From the NCBI GenBank assembly GCA_021234155.1, contig JAJEKV010000015.1, positions 4,527,627 to 4,591,626 on the forward strand: a stretch of DNA of 64,000 bases, read 5' to 3'. The notes beneath the pieces were generated by a model that saw only the letters and a program-made list of their open reading frames with translations, was not told the DNA's origin and did not search any database. Of this stretch, positions 54,285-64,000 are shown one piece after another. Position 1 is the stretch's first letter; every line of letters begins with the position of its first letter. A program made the position numbers and the translations under genes. The DNA is from Isoetes taiwanensis. Taxonomy: Eukaryota > Streptophyta > Lycopodiopsida > Isoetales > Isoetaceae.

Positions 54285-54905
54285 TTGCTCTATAGAAGCA
54301 TAGAGTCCAAATCACTTTTAATCGGAGGCGTAGAGCCGATCAGCAAGGCTCTTTATAGAATCAGCACTTCCGAAGCTAGCAAAGCTCAAGAAGCGCTTGT
54401 AGGAGTTGACCCACTTGGGGATCCTTTTTACCAAGATGGAAGTCTAAAGATGTATATCAACCATGGGAAGCTCAACAAGTAAATCCATAATGGATCAGCC
54501 CAAGAAGCAAGATTCTTCTACAAAATCGACGAAACTCCCGCAATCAAAGAAATAAGGATGAAGGGGAAGATAATTATAAGACTCCTTCAAACACCTGCAT
54601 GGACACTATGATTTCACAAGAATGCCCCTTGAGTCTATGAAATGCTCCACCAACTTGTATGCATTTGAGGACTACATCTTCAAGATTCCTTGATGGTTTC
54701 TTCATCAATCTCTTCAACCACATCGCGATCTACAAAGAAATCAATAGAAGAGCATGCAGCCGTGGAGATGTTAAGATGCCGCCACCATTGGCAAGCCTTT
54801 GAAGCATCAATTTGCAATGCCATCTCCACTTCGACAAGCTTAATTCAGCAAGAAGATAGAAGAAGCCATCTCCCCAACATGGAGTTCAAGCAATATATGG
54901 GCTAG
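54285..54905 (+). pseudogene. Reverse transcriptase of complete chromovirus
   Basis: 54285-54482 reads EPISKALYRISTSEASKAQE and DPLGDPFYQDGSLKMYINHG, a decayed version of the APYRM..E...L...L and [15 protein letters not shown] blocks. 54690-54905 carries SKKSIEEHA-like STKKSIEEHAAVEMLRCRHH, matching the segment after the FLDD motif. The catalytic Asp pair itself is not readable. Heavily mutated. Confidence 0.65.
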
Positions 54906-55189
54906 TCCTTACAAGAGTGCAAGGACGGATTAAGAAAGAGAAAACCTTCAAATATCTTTAAAAGGAAGGTAATCTTTAATAGCAAAGAACAACTATGCAT
55001 ACCCAAAGTATAAGAAGTAAGAAAAAAATCTTCCATGACACGCATAATAGCCCTAATTCGCCATGTAAAATTATAAAGGCCCACTTCAACATTAGAAGTA
55101 GCTACGCCCGCCGGTATGAAGAAGCGTGATAATCGAGACATATCCAAGAATGTCAATGGAGCCGCCAGACAAGGGCGAAATAATTTCAA
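54906..55189 (+). pseudogene. RNase H to integrase connector, decayed
   Basis: By position this is the RNase H and integrase N-terminal region. No intact motif could be read on the plus strand, and one long minus-strand frame here is a shadow. Confidence 0.3.
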
Positions 55190-56039
55190 ATTCCAGGAGT
55201 TTTGAACCTTGGGGTGCCGACGCCAAGTGGGAAGTCTTCAAAGATGGTTTTCATAGCAGACCTTCCAAGGACAACAAGAAGCTTTGAAGCCTTGATGGTT
55301 GTGGTACATAGCTTATCAAAAGGGCACATACTTGCCATGCCACACCATAAACACCGCCTTTGATCTAGCCGCGGTGGTCTACATAAGAGTTCTTTTAGGC
55401 TGCATGGAATGCACAGGTCGATCATCACCAATAGAGATCCCAAGTTCTTTAGCGACGCTTAGCAAGACTTCTTCAACACGAAGCTGCACCAACTTGTTGA
55501 TGAGTTTTGCTTATCATTTGCAACAAAATCGGCAAAGGGACCGCATTCAACACAATTTTGAGAGCACGCTGAGAAACTATGATTGGAACAAGTAATCCAA
55601 ATAGGCCGAAAGTACATCCACCGGTCAATTACGCATAATAATATGAAGCAAGAGTCATCGAAGATGTCATCCCCATGATCGCCATGCTATCAATGCTTGA
55701 CCATAGTTATGTGGCATAATTTAGTGCCCAAGGTGGAAGTTTCAACAACGGCAAAGATATATGCGGTAGCTTTTGGTAGAAGTGTGAGAGAGTATCTTCA
55801 ACAAAGATGGGCATATTGAAGAGTCTAGCGATAGACATAAAAACTCCTCGAGAGTTGTTTTGTTGTGACATAAAGTTGGCTTAAGTAAAGGTTAAGCAAG
55901 GAAGCTTCAGATCGGCAATTGTAAGAAGCTCGCCCCTCTAGGTGGGCCGGGTCCGCTCAAGATCTTGAGAAGAGGGGTCCTCAAGCCCCAAGTTGGATCT
56001 CTTTTGGCCACCCTTTGGGTCTTCCATGTGAGTTTATTG
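55190..56039 (+). pseudogene. Integrase of complete chromovirus
   Basis: Plus-strand pieces: TPSGKSSKMVFIADLPRTTR (from the MDFITGLPRT block), FEALMVVV (KDALMVVVDKL block), ITNRDPKFFSDA (second catalytic Asp block), and further DLFWPPFG-like tail remnants before KGTILTPRRF. Stops are frequent. The homology is clear only by comparison with 37048-38008. Confidence 0.65.
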
Positions 56040-56340
56040 AAAAGGCACGATCCTAACCCCGAGGAGGTTTTGGATACTCCAACTTTGTTGGAAATGACTG
56101 AGGATCAAGTTGAAATTATGCCCTAATTGCTTCTTGATAAGTCATTCAAGAGGACTAGGTGGTCTCAATTCCTCCAATATTTGGTCAAGTGGAAGCACTT
56201 GCCCGTGGAAGACGTGACATGGGTATTGAAGCAGGATTTGGAGAAGCAATACCCGTGAGTTTAGAAAAGTTTGATGGGCGAGTTGTCTCCAATTTGATCG
56301 ACGCCGACTCTGCCGTGAGGTTAGCTTAGTATGTTTCTTA
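56040..56340 (+). pseudogene. Chromodomain of complete chromovirus
   Basis: TPTLLEMTEDQVE, then after a stop FKRTRWSQFLQYLVKWKHLP and VEDVTW (56150-56225) with LEKQYP: the best preserved chromodomain of the three copies. It places the element in the chromoviruses. Confidence 0.85.
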
Positions 56341-57176
56341 GTGAGCCTTAAGTTCGCTCATGTATTCTAGTTAGTAGAGTGCATGTGCCGTAATCTTGGA
56401 ACGTAGGGCTTATGATGGGATACTTTTTAAGGCATTCTTCTAGGCCAACACGCACTAAAGAGGTGCATGACCATTAGGGTCATGTGAGTGAGGAATGAGG
56501 GCATGGTGGGCTTATGATGGGACATCGATCGGATGTTTCTATGCCGCTGACAAGTGGCACGCACACCGCCATAGGAGGGTCATGGTGAAGGTTAAAGTGA
56601 TCATGCGCCGCGATGGGATCGCGGAGACGCTCCCTAGCTTGAAAACCCTGGGCATGATGTATCGGGTGTACTCGACCGGGGATCGTGGTACAAGGTAGCA
56701 CTTGATCATGGGCGGCGATAGAGCATCTTAAATGTTCCTTAAGCTCAAATCCTTATGGGGCCATGATCGGGTGCAAGGTAGGGGTAACCTTGAGCCCGTA
56801 GTTCGCTCAAGGAGGTAGGTAAGGGGGTGGTCCCCAAAACCACAAACTTATTAACTTATATAACGTGAATGTGCTACTTGTGCAAAGCCGAAGGAAGCAT
56901 GAAGGAGGGAGCACGTTATTTGAGAAGATAGGAGTCATAGATTTTAGACTAACTATGAGCTCCTAAATTTGTTGTAATAATATTATATGTGTATACTTTG
57001 ATAATAATAGTTGTTATAGCTATATAATTTTGTATAACTTATAAATATACCTTTATAATTACATAATAAGTAATTAACGAAAAGTTGATCCTTTCAATAA
57101 AGTTAAGTTCATATATTCTTGTTGTGTGCTTTTGCAGATTAGAGTAGGTTGTCACCTTTAGCTGCAATGTCGGGAC
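56341..57176 (+). other. 3' spacer of complete chromovirus
   Basis: Non-coding, collinear with 35774-36850 and 848-1699. AT-rich toward the 3' LTR. Confidence 0.6.
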
Positions 57177-57185
57177 AAAGATTGT

Positions 57186-57196
57186 CCTGGGGAGAA
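57186..57196 (+). other. Polypurine tract of complete chromovirus
   Basis: CCTGGGGAGAA immediately before TGTGATG, the start of the 3' LTR. Confidence 0.85.
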
Positions 57197-58837
57197 TGTG
57201 ATGTTTAGGGGAATATACGCTATAAATACGATATATTCCCTGAGTTGCCACTATACAAGTCTATCTTCATAGCCTTGTATACCATAGATTGTGGCACTAG
57301 GGGCGGACTAAGTTATTCACATAACTTAGCCAACCTTAGGTTAAGACCATTTTCCACGGCCTTAACCCATTGGGCACCCGCCACACCTGGATTCTCTACT
57401 CCTATTGGAGCCACATGGCATAACATGTGAACCCTAACCTATAAAGGCCTAAACCCCAAACCCTAGGCCTCTTTTTCTGGCTCCAACAGTCTGGGAACCT
57501 TCTTCACGCCAAACTCCGCTTTCGAGAACCGCCCGCTGGGCACAAAGATAGCATGGCAGCCCCCGCGAGACGAGCATCGCCAGGAGTGGGAGCTACCTCA
57601 ACACTTCAAGACCATGGAGACGCCAAGATTGGGAGGGAGTGCTTTTGGAGCAGGTGTATGTAGAGTAGTAGTCATAGTAGTTCATCCGAATTAGCATTCC
57701 GTGATGAGTTAGTATCTTGTATCTAGGGTAGAGCCATCCTAGAACCCTCATTCATCATCTTGAACCCTAATCAAGGAACTCTAACCGTAGTTAGATATAG
57801 ATGATTAGGTTAAGATGTTCTTATGATTATTCTCATGATATGGTGATTATGTGATGATGGTTGATCATGTTTGCTCCTCTTGTATTGGGAAGGGGGGGTA
57901 GAGACCTAGAGCCATATGTAGTATGCTCCTAGATTAGATCCCTTAGTTCCTATTAGTTGCGGCTCAGGCATAGGAGCCCACCAGGCTATTGAGGCTATGA
58001 TGTGACTCAAAGACCACATAACGGGCTATAGGCAATGTGGGAGGGAGGATCCCCTGCCGAAAGTGGGGCTTCGGGGATCCCATGGGCTAGACTTATGGTC
58101 GGTCACTTCATGAGGGCTTAGCATGGGTCCACACCCCCCCGGGCAATGGTGTCGCCCCGCCGGTCGAGCCGCAAGTGTCGGCTTGGCTCTCGCTTTGGGG
58201 GTTAAGTCGGCACGAATCGTGGTGTCGCCATTTATTCTCAGTCACCACGAACCTCTAGACCCTGGAAGGGGAGATGCAATCCTTCCCCGCCCATCGACCA
58301 CTGGAGATGCAACCCGAGTAGTCCCGGCGGGTGATGCCATGGGATTGGCGTGATCCCGAAGGCTAGAGTCACGCTGAGCTTGATTTAGCCCATCCGCAAA
58401 GTGTGCAATGTGGAGGGGCGGATGGAGTGGTCAACCCCTAGCCATTGTTTTAGGCCAGCCCCATTGCCATGACTCGGTTCCGGCTTTATCTTGAGGCTTC
58501 CAGCCACCGGGCCATCCTCCCACGAAGTTTGAGCCCGGTAGGAGCTCTTATGTTTTACGGCTTATGTTTATCATCTTTGCACTTGTGGATGTGTGATGGA
58601 CTACCCTTTCAGGTAGTATTTATATGCTTTGATGCTAGTTCTCGACTTGTTTATCGCCTCACAAGAGTAGGAGCCCATAGGGGAAGGGCGCCGCGAAGAC
58701 ACCTTTCAGAACGTCCCTCCCCGCACTAGGGTCACCTTAGAGCGCGGGTAGACGGCGGGTCTGCGCGGTTGTTGAGCCGGACGGGGATTTCGTTTGAAAG
58801 TACCGGGTCGCCGTAGATATTTAGCGTGAGAGCCACA
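57197..58837 (+). repeat. 3' LTR of complete chromovirus
   Basis: It starts TGTGATGTTTAGGGG and ends GAGAGCCACA. It is collinear with the 5' LTR throughout. Differences are mainly clustered short indels and CG-region changes (for example 57530-57580 against 48375-48430). Confidence 0.95.
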
Positions 58838-58842
58838 AAGTT
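58838..58842. repeat. Right target-site duplication AAGTT
   Basis: AAGTT follows the 3' LTR directly and equals 48045-48049. Confidence 0.95.
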
Positions 58843-59695
58843 CTCTTTGATCGGCGGTTTTCCTCCAGACGAAGTCTCTCATTAAATGTATACGCGATTC
58901 ATTAATCACCGGATCGCCATTTTGGGGAGACTCCAGGCTATACGTCCTTGTTTGGGCTCTTTTCTCCATTATTACGCTCTCACGAAGTTTTTGGGTCTTA
59001 GTTCCTCCCTCCCCACCTCCTAACTTGGTGTACATTCATGTTTTTCATTTTGATTGGTGATTCCATATCACGGGTCGCTGCGGGATCAGCCCCCTCTCAG
59101 ATTTGAGAGGTTATGTTGTTTTAAGATATGATATTATCGCTGCGGGTCGCTGCGGGACTAGCCCCTTCTCTATTGAAGGATTGTGATTTGTCATGGAACG
59201 TACTTGGGAGGCTTTCAACGAAATGCGGGCGGATGGGCTTCATTTTTGAGTTAATTGTTTTTTTATGTTGTTTTTTTCCGTGTCATCTCATCCTATGGCT
59301 TACTTTTGTTGTTACTTTTCTTAACGCCTAATGCCTCCTATTTTTCTTTTCTCCTAAGTTTTCAGTGATCATGGCTATTTTTCTTTTTGTTCGACTCTCC
59401 CATAAAGTGTGAGATGCATCGTCCGGAATTACGCACCCCATCTCGTATTTCTCATTTTTTCCTCAATGATATCACTTTGACGGTCCGGCTTTTCTTTTGG
59501 GAGCCATCTGGGCGAAGGTTTATCATTAGGTTTTCCTCAAAAACCAAAGAGCGGTGGTTTTTCATCCCAAGTGATGGGGCCGCGACGCTGCCTCCTATTT
59601 GCCTTTCTTTTACTTACTTTACGCCTTAAGGGGCCCTGGTTGTTCCTATGGCAAGTTCCCTTATGATTATTAGTGGGTAGTCAGATCGAATTGGT
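58838..59695 (+). repeat. Left arm of large inverted repeat, inner part
   Basis: Continues the left arm after the retrotransposon. The reverse complement matches 59715-60545: TTTTTGGGTCTTAGTTCC..CCTCCC (58989) against 60380; GTTTTAAGATATGATATTAT (59116) against 60250; TTTTTCCTCAATGATATCA (59455) against 59950; TTATGATTATTAGTGGGTAG (59661) against 59740. It contains a frame (59387-59629) similar to one in the other arm (FFLNDI, FFWEPSGRRFIIR). Confidence 0.9.
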
Positions 59696-59714
59696 GGACT
59701 ACCTCCACCTTCAC

Positions 59715-61411
59715 AATGTTTGTCCACCAACTAATCCTACTACCCACTAATAATCATAAAGGGAACCCGCCATAGGAAACAACTCTCGTGCCCTTTAAGA
59801 CGAAATGGTAAAGTAAGAAAGGCAATTGAAGAGGCAACGGCGAAAGTTTATCACCGGATGAAAACCCGACCTTTCTGTTTCGGAGGAAAACCCTAATGAT
59901 AAAATTTCCTCGGCCCGATGGCTCCCAAAGAAAAGCCCAGCCGCCAAAGTTGATATCATTGAGGAAAAAATCTAGGAAACACGAGATGGGTCGAGAATTT
60001 GAACGATTCATCTCACTTACAGCCATGATCACCTGGAACTTAGGGAGAAAAGAAACAAACAACGATTAGACGCGTATAGGAAAAGTAACGAACAAAGTCG
60101 CCATAGATGAGATGACCTGAAACAACATAAAAAAGAAGCAATTAACTCAAAAAATAGAAAGCCATCACGCGCCTCCTACAGCCTCCCAAGGGGGTCGCAT
60201 GACAAATCACAATCCCTCCAATAAGAGAAGGGCTGGTCACAGCCAATAATGACATAATATCATATCTTAAAACAACGAATCCTCTCAAATATAGAGGGGT
60301 GGTCAATGAGCCACGGGATAATGGAATCACAAAATCAAAATGAAAACATGAATGTACACAACTTAGGGTGGGGGAGGGAGGGAACTAAGACCCAAAAAAT
60401 TGTCGCGGAGAGAAGATCACCATAATGGAGAAAGAGCCTAACAACCAGATATCGTCAGCCTCCCTCAGCATCCATGATCCAATCGACATGCATTTTGGTG
60501 AGAGACTACCCCGAGGGGAAAACCGCCGAATGTAAAAGAGAACTTCCATTTCAAAGCCTAGGGTGATGAGACAGGATATCAAGTCAGATTGGCTTAAAAG
60601 AAGATGGTGTAGAAATAATAGGGAAGGTGGATCTAAAAAGGAAGAAAAGAAGAGTTAAATACATTAAGAAAAGGGACTAAAGACAACACCAACAAGATTA
60701 AAATGCTAAAAAAAAGTCAACACTCTAACCAAGTTTGAGGTGTTATAAACATAATCGACTATAAATAATCTAAGTAGACTATTTATTGTCGATTAGTAGT
60801 AAAAAACCAACTAGTATCAACTAGTATAAAACCAACAATAGTAAGAAACAATATCTAAATGTGATGGTGTCGGCATAGGGTGAAAAATATCAATGCTACT
60901 ATAGAAAAAGTATAAAACCAATAACCCACAATATCCTAAGTTGGTAATGGGCCCATGCCGAAAAAGACAAGGTACATCGTAAAAAATATATTCAAAGAAT
61001 AGAAACAATATTCGGAAGGAAATAGAAACAAATGTATTTCAACACGTGAATTTGAACCCGTCGACAAGTTAAAGAGCATTGCATCCTAGCCACATTACCC
61101 ATAAGCATTAATAATAAACATTTTACATTCTATATATGTTATTGAGTAATTTAGGATGCAAAGAAGCTACGCAAAAAGTCTAATAAAGAAGCAGAGGATG
61201 CAAAGAAGCATGCATGCAAAGAGATGGAGTACGCAAAGAAGCATGCTAAAGGGAAAAAACAGGAAAGACTTAATTCAAGAAAATATAACTACGAACAAGA
61301 AAGATTTAATGCAAACGGATGTAAGTTTTAAGAGGAAGAAGTTTGATGCCAGAAGCACGACCAAAGACAAACATGGGATACAAATCTAGGAAAAATATGA
61401 AAAGCATGAAG
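59715..61411 (-). repeat. Right arm of large inverted repeat, uninterrupted
   Basis: Reverse complement of 47095-48049 plus 58838-59695, with the retrotransposon insertion site present only once (AACTT at 60541-60545). The loop between the arms is only about 20 bases (59696-59714). Two frames are notable: 59754-60062 on the minus strand (FFLNDINFGGWAFLWEPSGR), also present in the left arm, and a Lys/Ala-rich plus-strand segment at 61155-61270 with the repeated block GATGCAAAGAAGC. Confidence 0.9.
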
Positions 61412-62556
61412 GTTTTTCCTTGAAAATCCCAAATTAAAGGGCGGGGTTTGGAATCCCTGGGATGGGCTCTACAGTACACTAGCCAACATCTCAGACACAA
61501 TTTTGGTATTTTGGGGTCCGTGCAAGCAGGAACCCAAAATTTCCCCTTTAAACCCCTTTGGTTTGGGTGTTATTATCTCATTACCCAAGCTTACCCCAAC
61601 GAGAGAATGGCCTGATGGGCATATTTGCCCCTTATCTCAAGATCCGGACTGCATATAGCCATTCTCGCTTTGTGGGGTATGCGTGGCTGTACAAGTTTTT
61701 GTATATCAGATAATAAAGTTTGCAAAATATCATAAGGTTTAGAGAGAATGTAATTTAATGGTGTTATTTTAAATTACTCTACGAACTCTCGTAGGAATAT
61801 GCACCCAAAACCAAAGGTATGTCAAGGGGAATCTTTATTCTGCTTGAATGCAATGGTTTGTATTAATTAATGTTAATGATAGTTATGTGTTGCTAGCGGT
61901 ACTAAAATTTTTACACCCTTCGGCCCTAACAAAAGAAACTAAACCAAATAAAACAAACAAGCAATTTATAAACAAATAATACAACACACCCAAACTCCCC
62001 TTGAGTGAATATCTAGCATCTAAAACCAGCAAAAAGAAAGTCATATAATCATCAGTTTTATCATATATATTGTTATATGTTTGTGAGATCCTCGCGGAAG
62101 GACAAAAAGTTTAGGCCTATAGAATATAAAAATCATAAAACAATGCAAAATGAAAACGCAGGCTAATAAACTAGCATAAGGGTTTTGATTTCATTTGTAC
62201 ACAAACTAAAGATAAGTGGTTTTGATGGGATCGTAAATGGGAATTTCTAGGATAAAACAGTGGGACACACTCTAATATACTCCAATACAACAAGAACAGT
62301 ATGTACTCTCGCAAATAAGTTCCTGAAATGACTTTAATATTGCCCTGTTCAGCTACATCATGAGATCCCTTTAAAACGACCCCAACCGGCGGAACGAACA
62401 AATTCCCTTAAAAACCACCTTCCATTTGCGACGATGGAGAGAGCAATCTACATCCAAATGTTTGTTGAAAGATGCCTACCTAACATCATGCAAGCGTCCA
62501 ACGTGACATGAGATCTCTAGTACCTTATATATGCCAATGCGCTAAGATGAAAGAAA
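61412..62556. other. Intergenic stretch, no gene recognised
   Basis: No coding signal. Similarity to the left flank of the inverted repeat stops at about 61411. The remainder is AT-rich with short frames only. Confidence 0.4.
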
Positions 62557-63039
62557 ATGAACTCGGCTGCATCTCTATGGACATCTTTACAAGTCCTAAG
62601 GTTAAGCAAAATCAAAGAAGCAACCACTGAATTGTATCAAAATACGTGGGCTATATTTCTGAACAAGATAAGCCTGAGAAGTATGCAACGTACCTGCATA
62701 ATTATTCGCGGTGTTAGAGGATTTGCTTATCCGCTAAAACTGCTAAGTTTATGCAATCCCGGCCGTAAACGAGCCACCGATATGGAGCCAAAAGAGCATA
62801 CTTCCATTCTCACCAGCGCATCGCAGTTTTTACATGAGCCCTCGCGGTTCCATAAGAACTTATATCCATTCCTCGCTTTCATTAAAGTGCATGGGTCGCT
62901 AGCGTACCACCCGGGAATTGCATCAAAATACGTATATATATTTCAAGGACAAGATAAGCCGACAAGTATGGAACGCCGCATAGCTTATTATTTGTGTGCC
63001 GCAGGATTTGCTTATCCGCATTACAAGATGCTAATGTGA
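62557..63039 (+). other. Open stretch with internal direct repeat
   Basis: An open plus-strand stretch of 160 codons with no recognisable domain. It holds two copies of a 106-bp unit (62629-62735 and 62915-63020) that start GAATTG(T/C)ATCAAAATACG and end GGATTTGCTTATCCGC. The openness may result from the duplicated unit rather than from coding. A minus-strand frame (62882-63100) overlaps it. Confidence 0.3.
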
Positions 63040-64000
63040 CACCACACTTTCCAAAGAACGTAATCTTCAGAGGTGGTGCGTACCAATGTAAGCCATGCAA
63101 CGACTCATTTGAAAACCATGATTATACTACGGCGCAACTTGTCTCATTCAATCCTAGGCAAATTTAGCAAATGCCCCAACAACCAATGCACCCAAAATCT
63201 CATAATCCCATAAAGAAAAAAGGATACCTTCTCCAGAGTTACACATCCTTGCATACTAGCCTTGGCAGCCTAATCCTCGGAGCCCGTACTCTCCGCGACA
63301 TGTATATAATAACCTTCCAAATTAACCTCTCTCGCCATCTTCCAAAAAAAAAAAAATCCACCCAATAACCTCTCGACTAAGATCGGGTAACTTATGCACA
63401 AGCAAACGCTTTTAGCCTCCATAAACATCCCAGAACACAATATAGATTTCTGACGCCCTATAGCCGCTCTCAAGCAAAAGAATAAGCCGCTTAATCATGT
63501 TTCATGAATCCACAAGCTTCTGCACTGTGGCTATAAGATCCAGCCAGTAAATGCTTCGTGCCTTTTGAAGTACTCAAGGCAATTTTCTTGAGGTGGATCG
63601 AGGTCTACTTTCAGGTTTGTGGACAACCTACTCCACCATTCTTCATTCTCAGAAAGCACTTTTTCCCCGAGAACGCCTTCCACCTTTGTAGCAGCACTTT
63701 TATTACGCTTTGTTGCCTCGTGGAAAATAATTTCAATTAACTATGCACAATACCGTCCCCAAACCCAAACAAACCCAAAGAACCCTTTGTCACATTAATT
63801 ATGCATTTCTTTATTAATGAAAACTAGAGGATCTTGTTGTTTGTTAATAAAACTCGACTAACATCTTCCTGCTATGTCATTAGCTTCCAAGATATCCGCC
63901 ATCCGGAATAACAAGCCTTTTATTCTGGATCTTCCTATCAACAAATAAGCACATCAATATCACTATTTAGCAATACGTAAATCGAACGAAGTAATAACAA
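63040..64000. other. Intergenic stretch, no gene recognised
   Basis: AT-rich. A run of 13 or so A at 63341-63353 could be the tail of a degraded retroposed sequence, but no body upstream of it could be identified. Confidence 0.3.

Larger units (their letters stand above)
48050..58837 (+). mobile_element. Structurally complete chromovirus (Ty3/gypsy)
   Basis: A 10.8-kb plus-strand LTR retrotransposon with 1620- and 1641-bp LTRs, an exact primer-binding site TGGTATCAGAGC, polypurine tract, perfect 5-bp target duplication and a pol ending in a chromodomain. The interior is heavily mutated: RT, integrase and chromodomain are recognisable, gag is not. It belongs to the same family as the copies ending at 22436 and 34252. 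It inserted into the left arm of the inverted repeat, so it is younger than that structure. Confidence 0.95.

Noticed and set aside
54902-55443. Minus-strand frames of 95 and 85 codons
   Set aside because: Antisense to the decayed pol of the plus-strand chromovirus, no motifs on the minus strand.

Overview
The window looks like a repeat-dense, intergenic stretch of a land-plant nuclear genome, probably a seed plant with a large genome. I found no complete, clearly functional host gene. The plant assignment rests on three things: chromodomain-bearing Ty3/gypsy elements primed by initiator tRNA-Met, a Tat-type Ty3 element carrying an extra RNase H, and an L1-type LINE whose ORF1 has the plant DUF4283-like plus zinc-knuckle layout. 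Nearly every coding region is broken by stops and frameshifts. Paired LTRs differ by many short indels, which means either old insertions or a noisy assembly.

Layout, left to right. 1-834: unassigned minus-strand exon-like frames. 835-22436: a composite that I read as one minus-strand chromovirus. Its 5' LTR is at 20949-22436, its primer site at 20937-20947, two leader promoter-ORF modules lie at about 18400-20760 and 6600-8071, gag at 5068-6428, and pol (protease, RT, RNase H, integrase, chromodomain) runs down to about 1700. The 3' LTR is missing. A 10.2-kb plus-strand Tat element (8147-18386) sits inside its leader. 22437-25550: mostly featureless, apart from a short minus-strand frame with a Y-x-x-K motif resembling HUH Rep proteins. 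25551-32234: an L1-type LINE ending in poly(A).

32235-34251: featureless. 34252-42755: the 3' part of a second minus-strand chromovirus, split in its integrase by a small TIR element. That TIR element is itself split by a candidate Helitron (about 38364-42250) carrying intron-containing aldehyde dehydrogenase fragments. 42756-43953: an LTR fragment. 44046-44301: a tRNA-derived SINE. 44320-45290: a fragment of a second kind of LINE. 47100-61410: a very large inverted repeat with arms of about 1.7-1.8 kb and almost no loop. A structurally complete 10.8-kb chromovirus (48050-58837, TSD AAGTT) is inserted in its left arm, and the right arm preserves the empty site. 61411-64000: low-information sequence with a 106-bp direct repeat.

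How the parts relate: the window records layered insertion events (chromovirus, then Tat; chromovirus, then TIR element, then Helitron; inverted repeat, then chromovirus). The most unusual signal is a pair of minus-strand modules in the leader of the composite chromovirus. Each has the identical decamer CTATAAATAG about 100-112 nt upstream of an ATG, counting across the excised Tat insertion, and each has two copies of an AAACTAAAGTTTAGTTT-type inverted motif further upstream.
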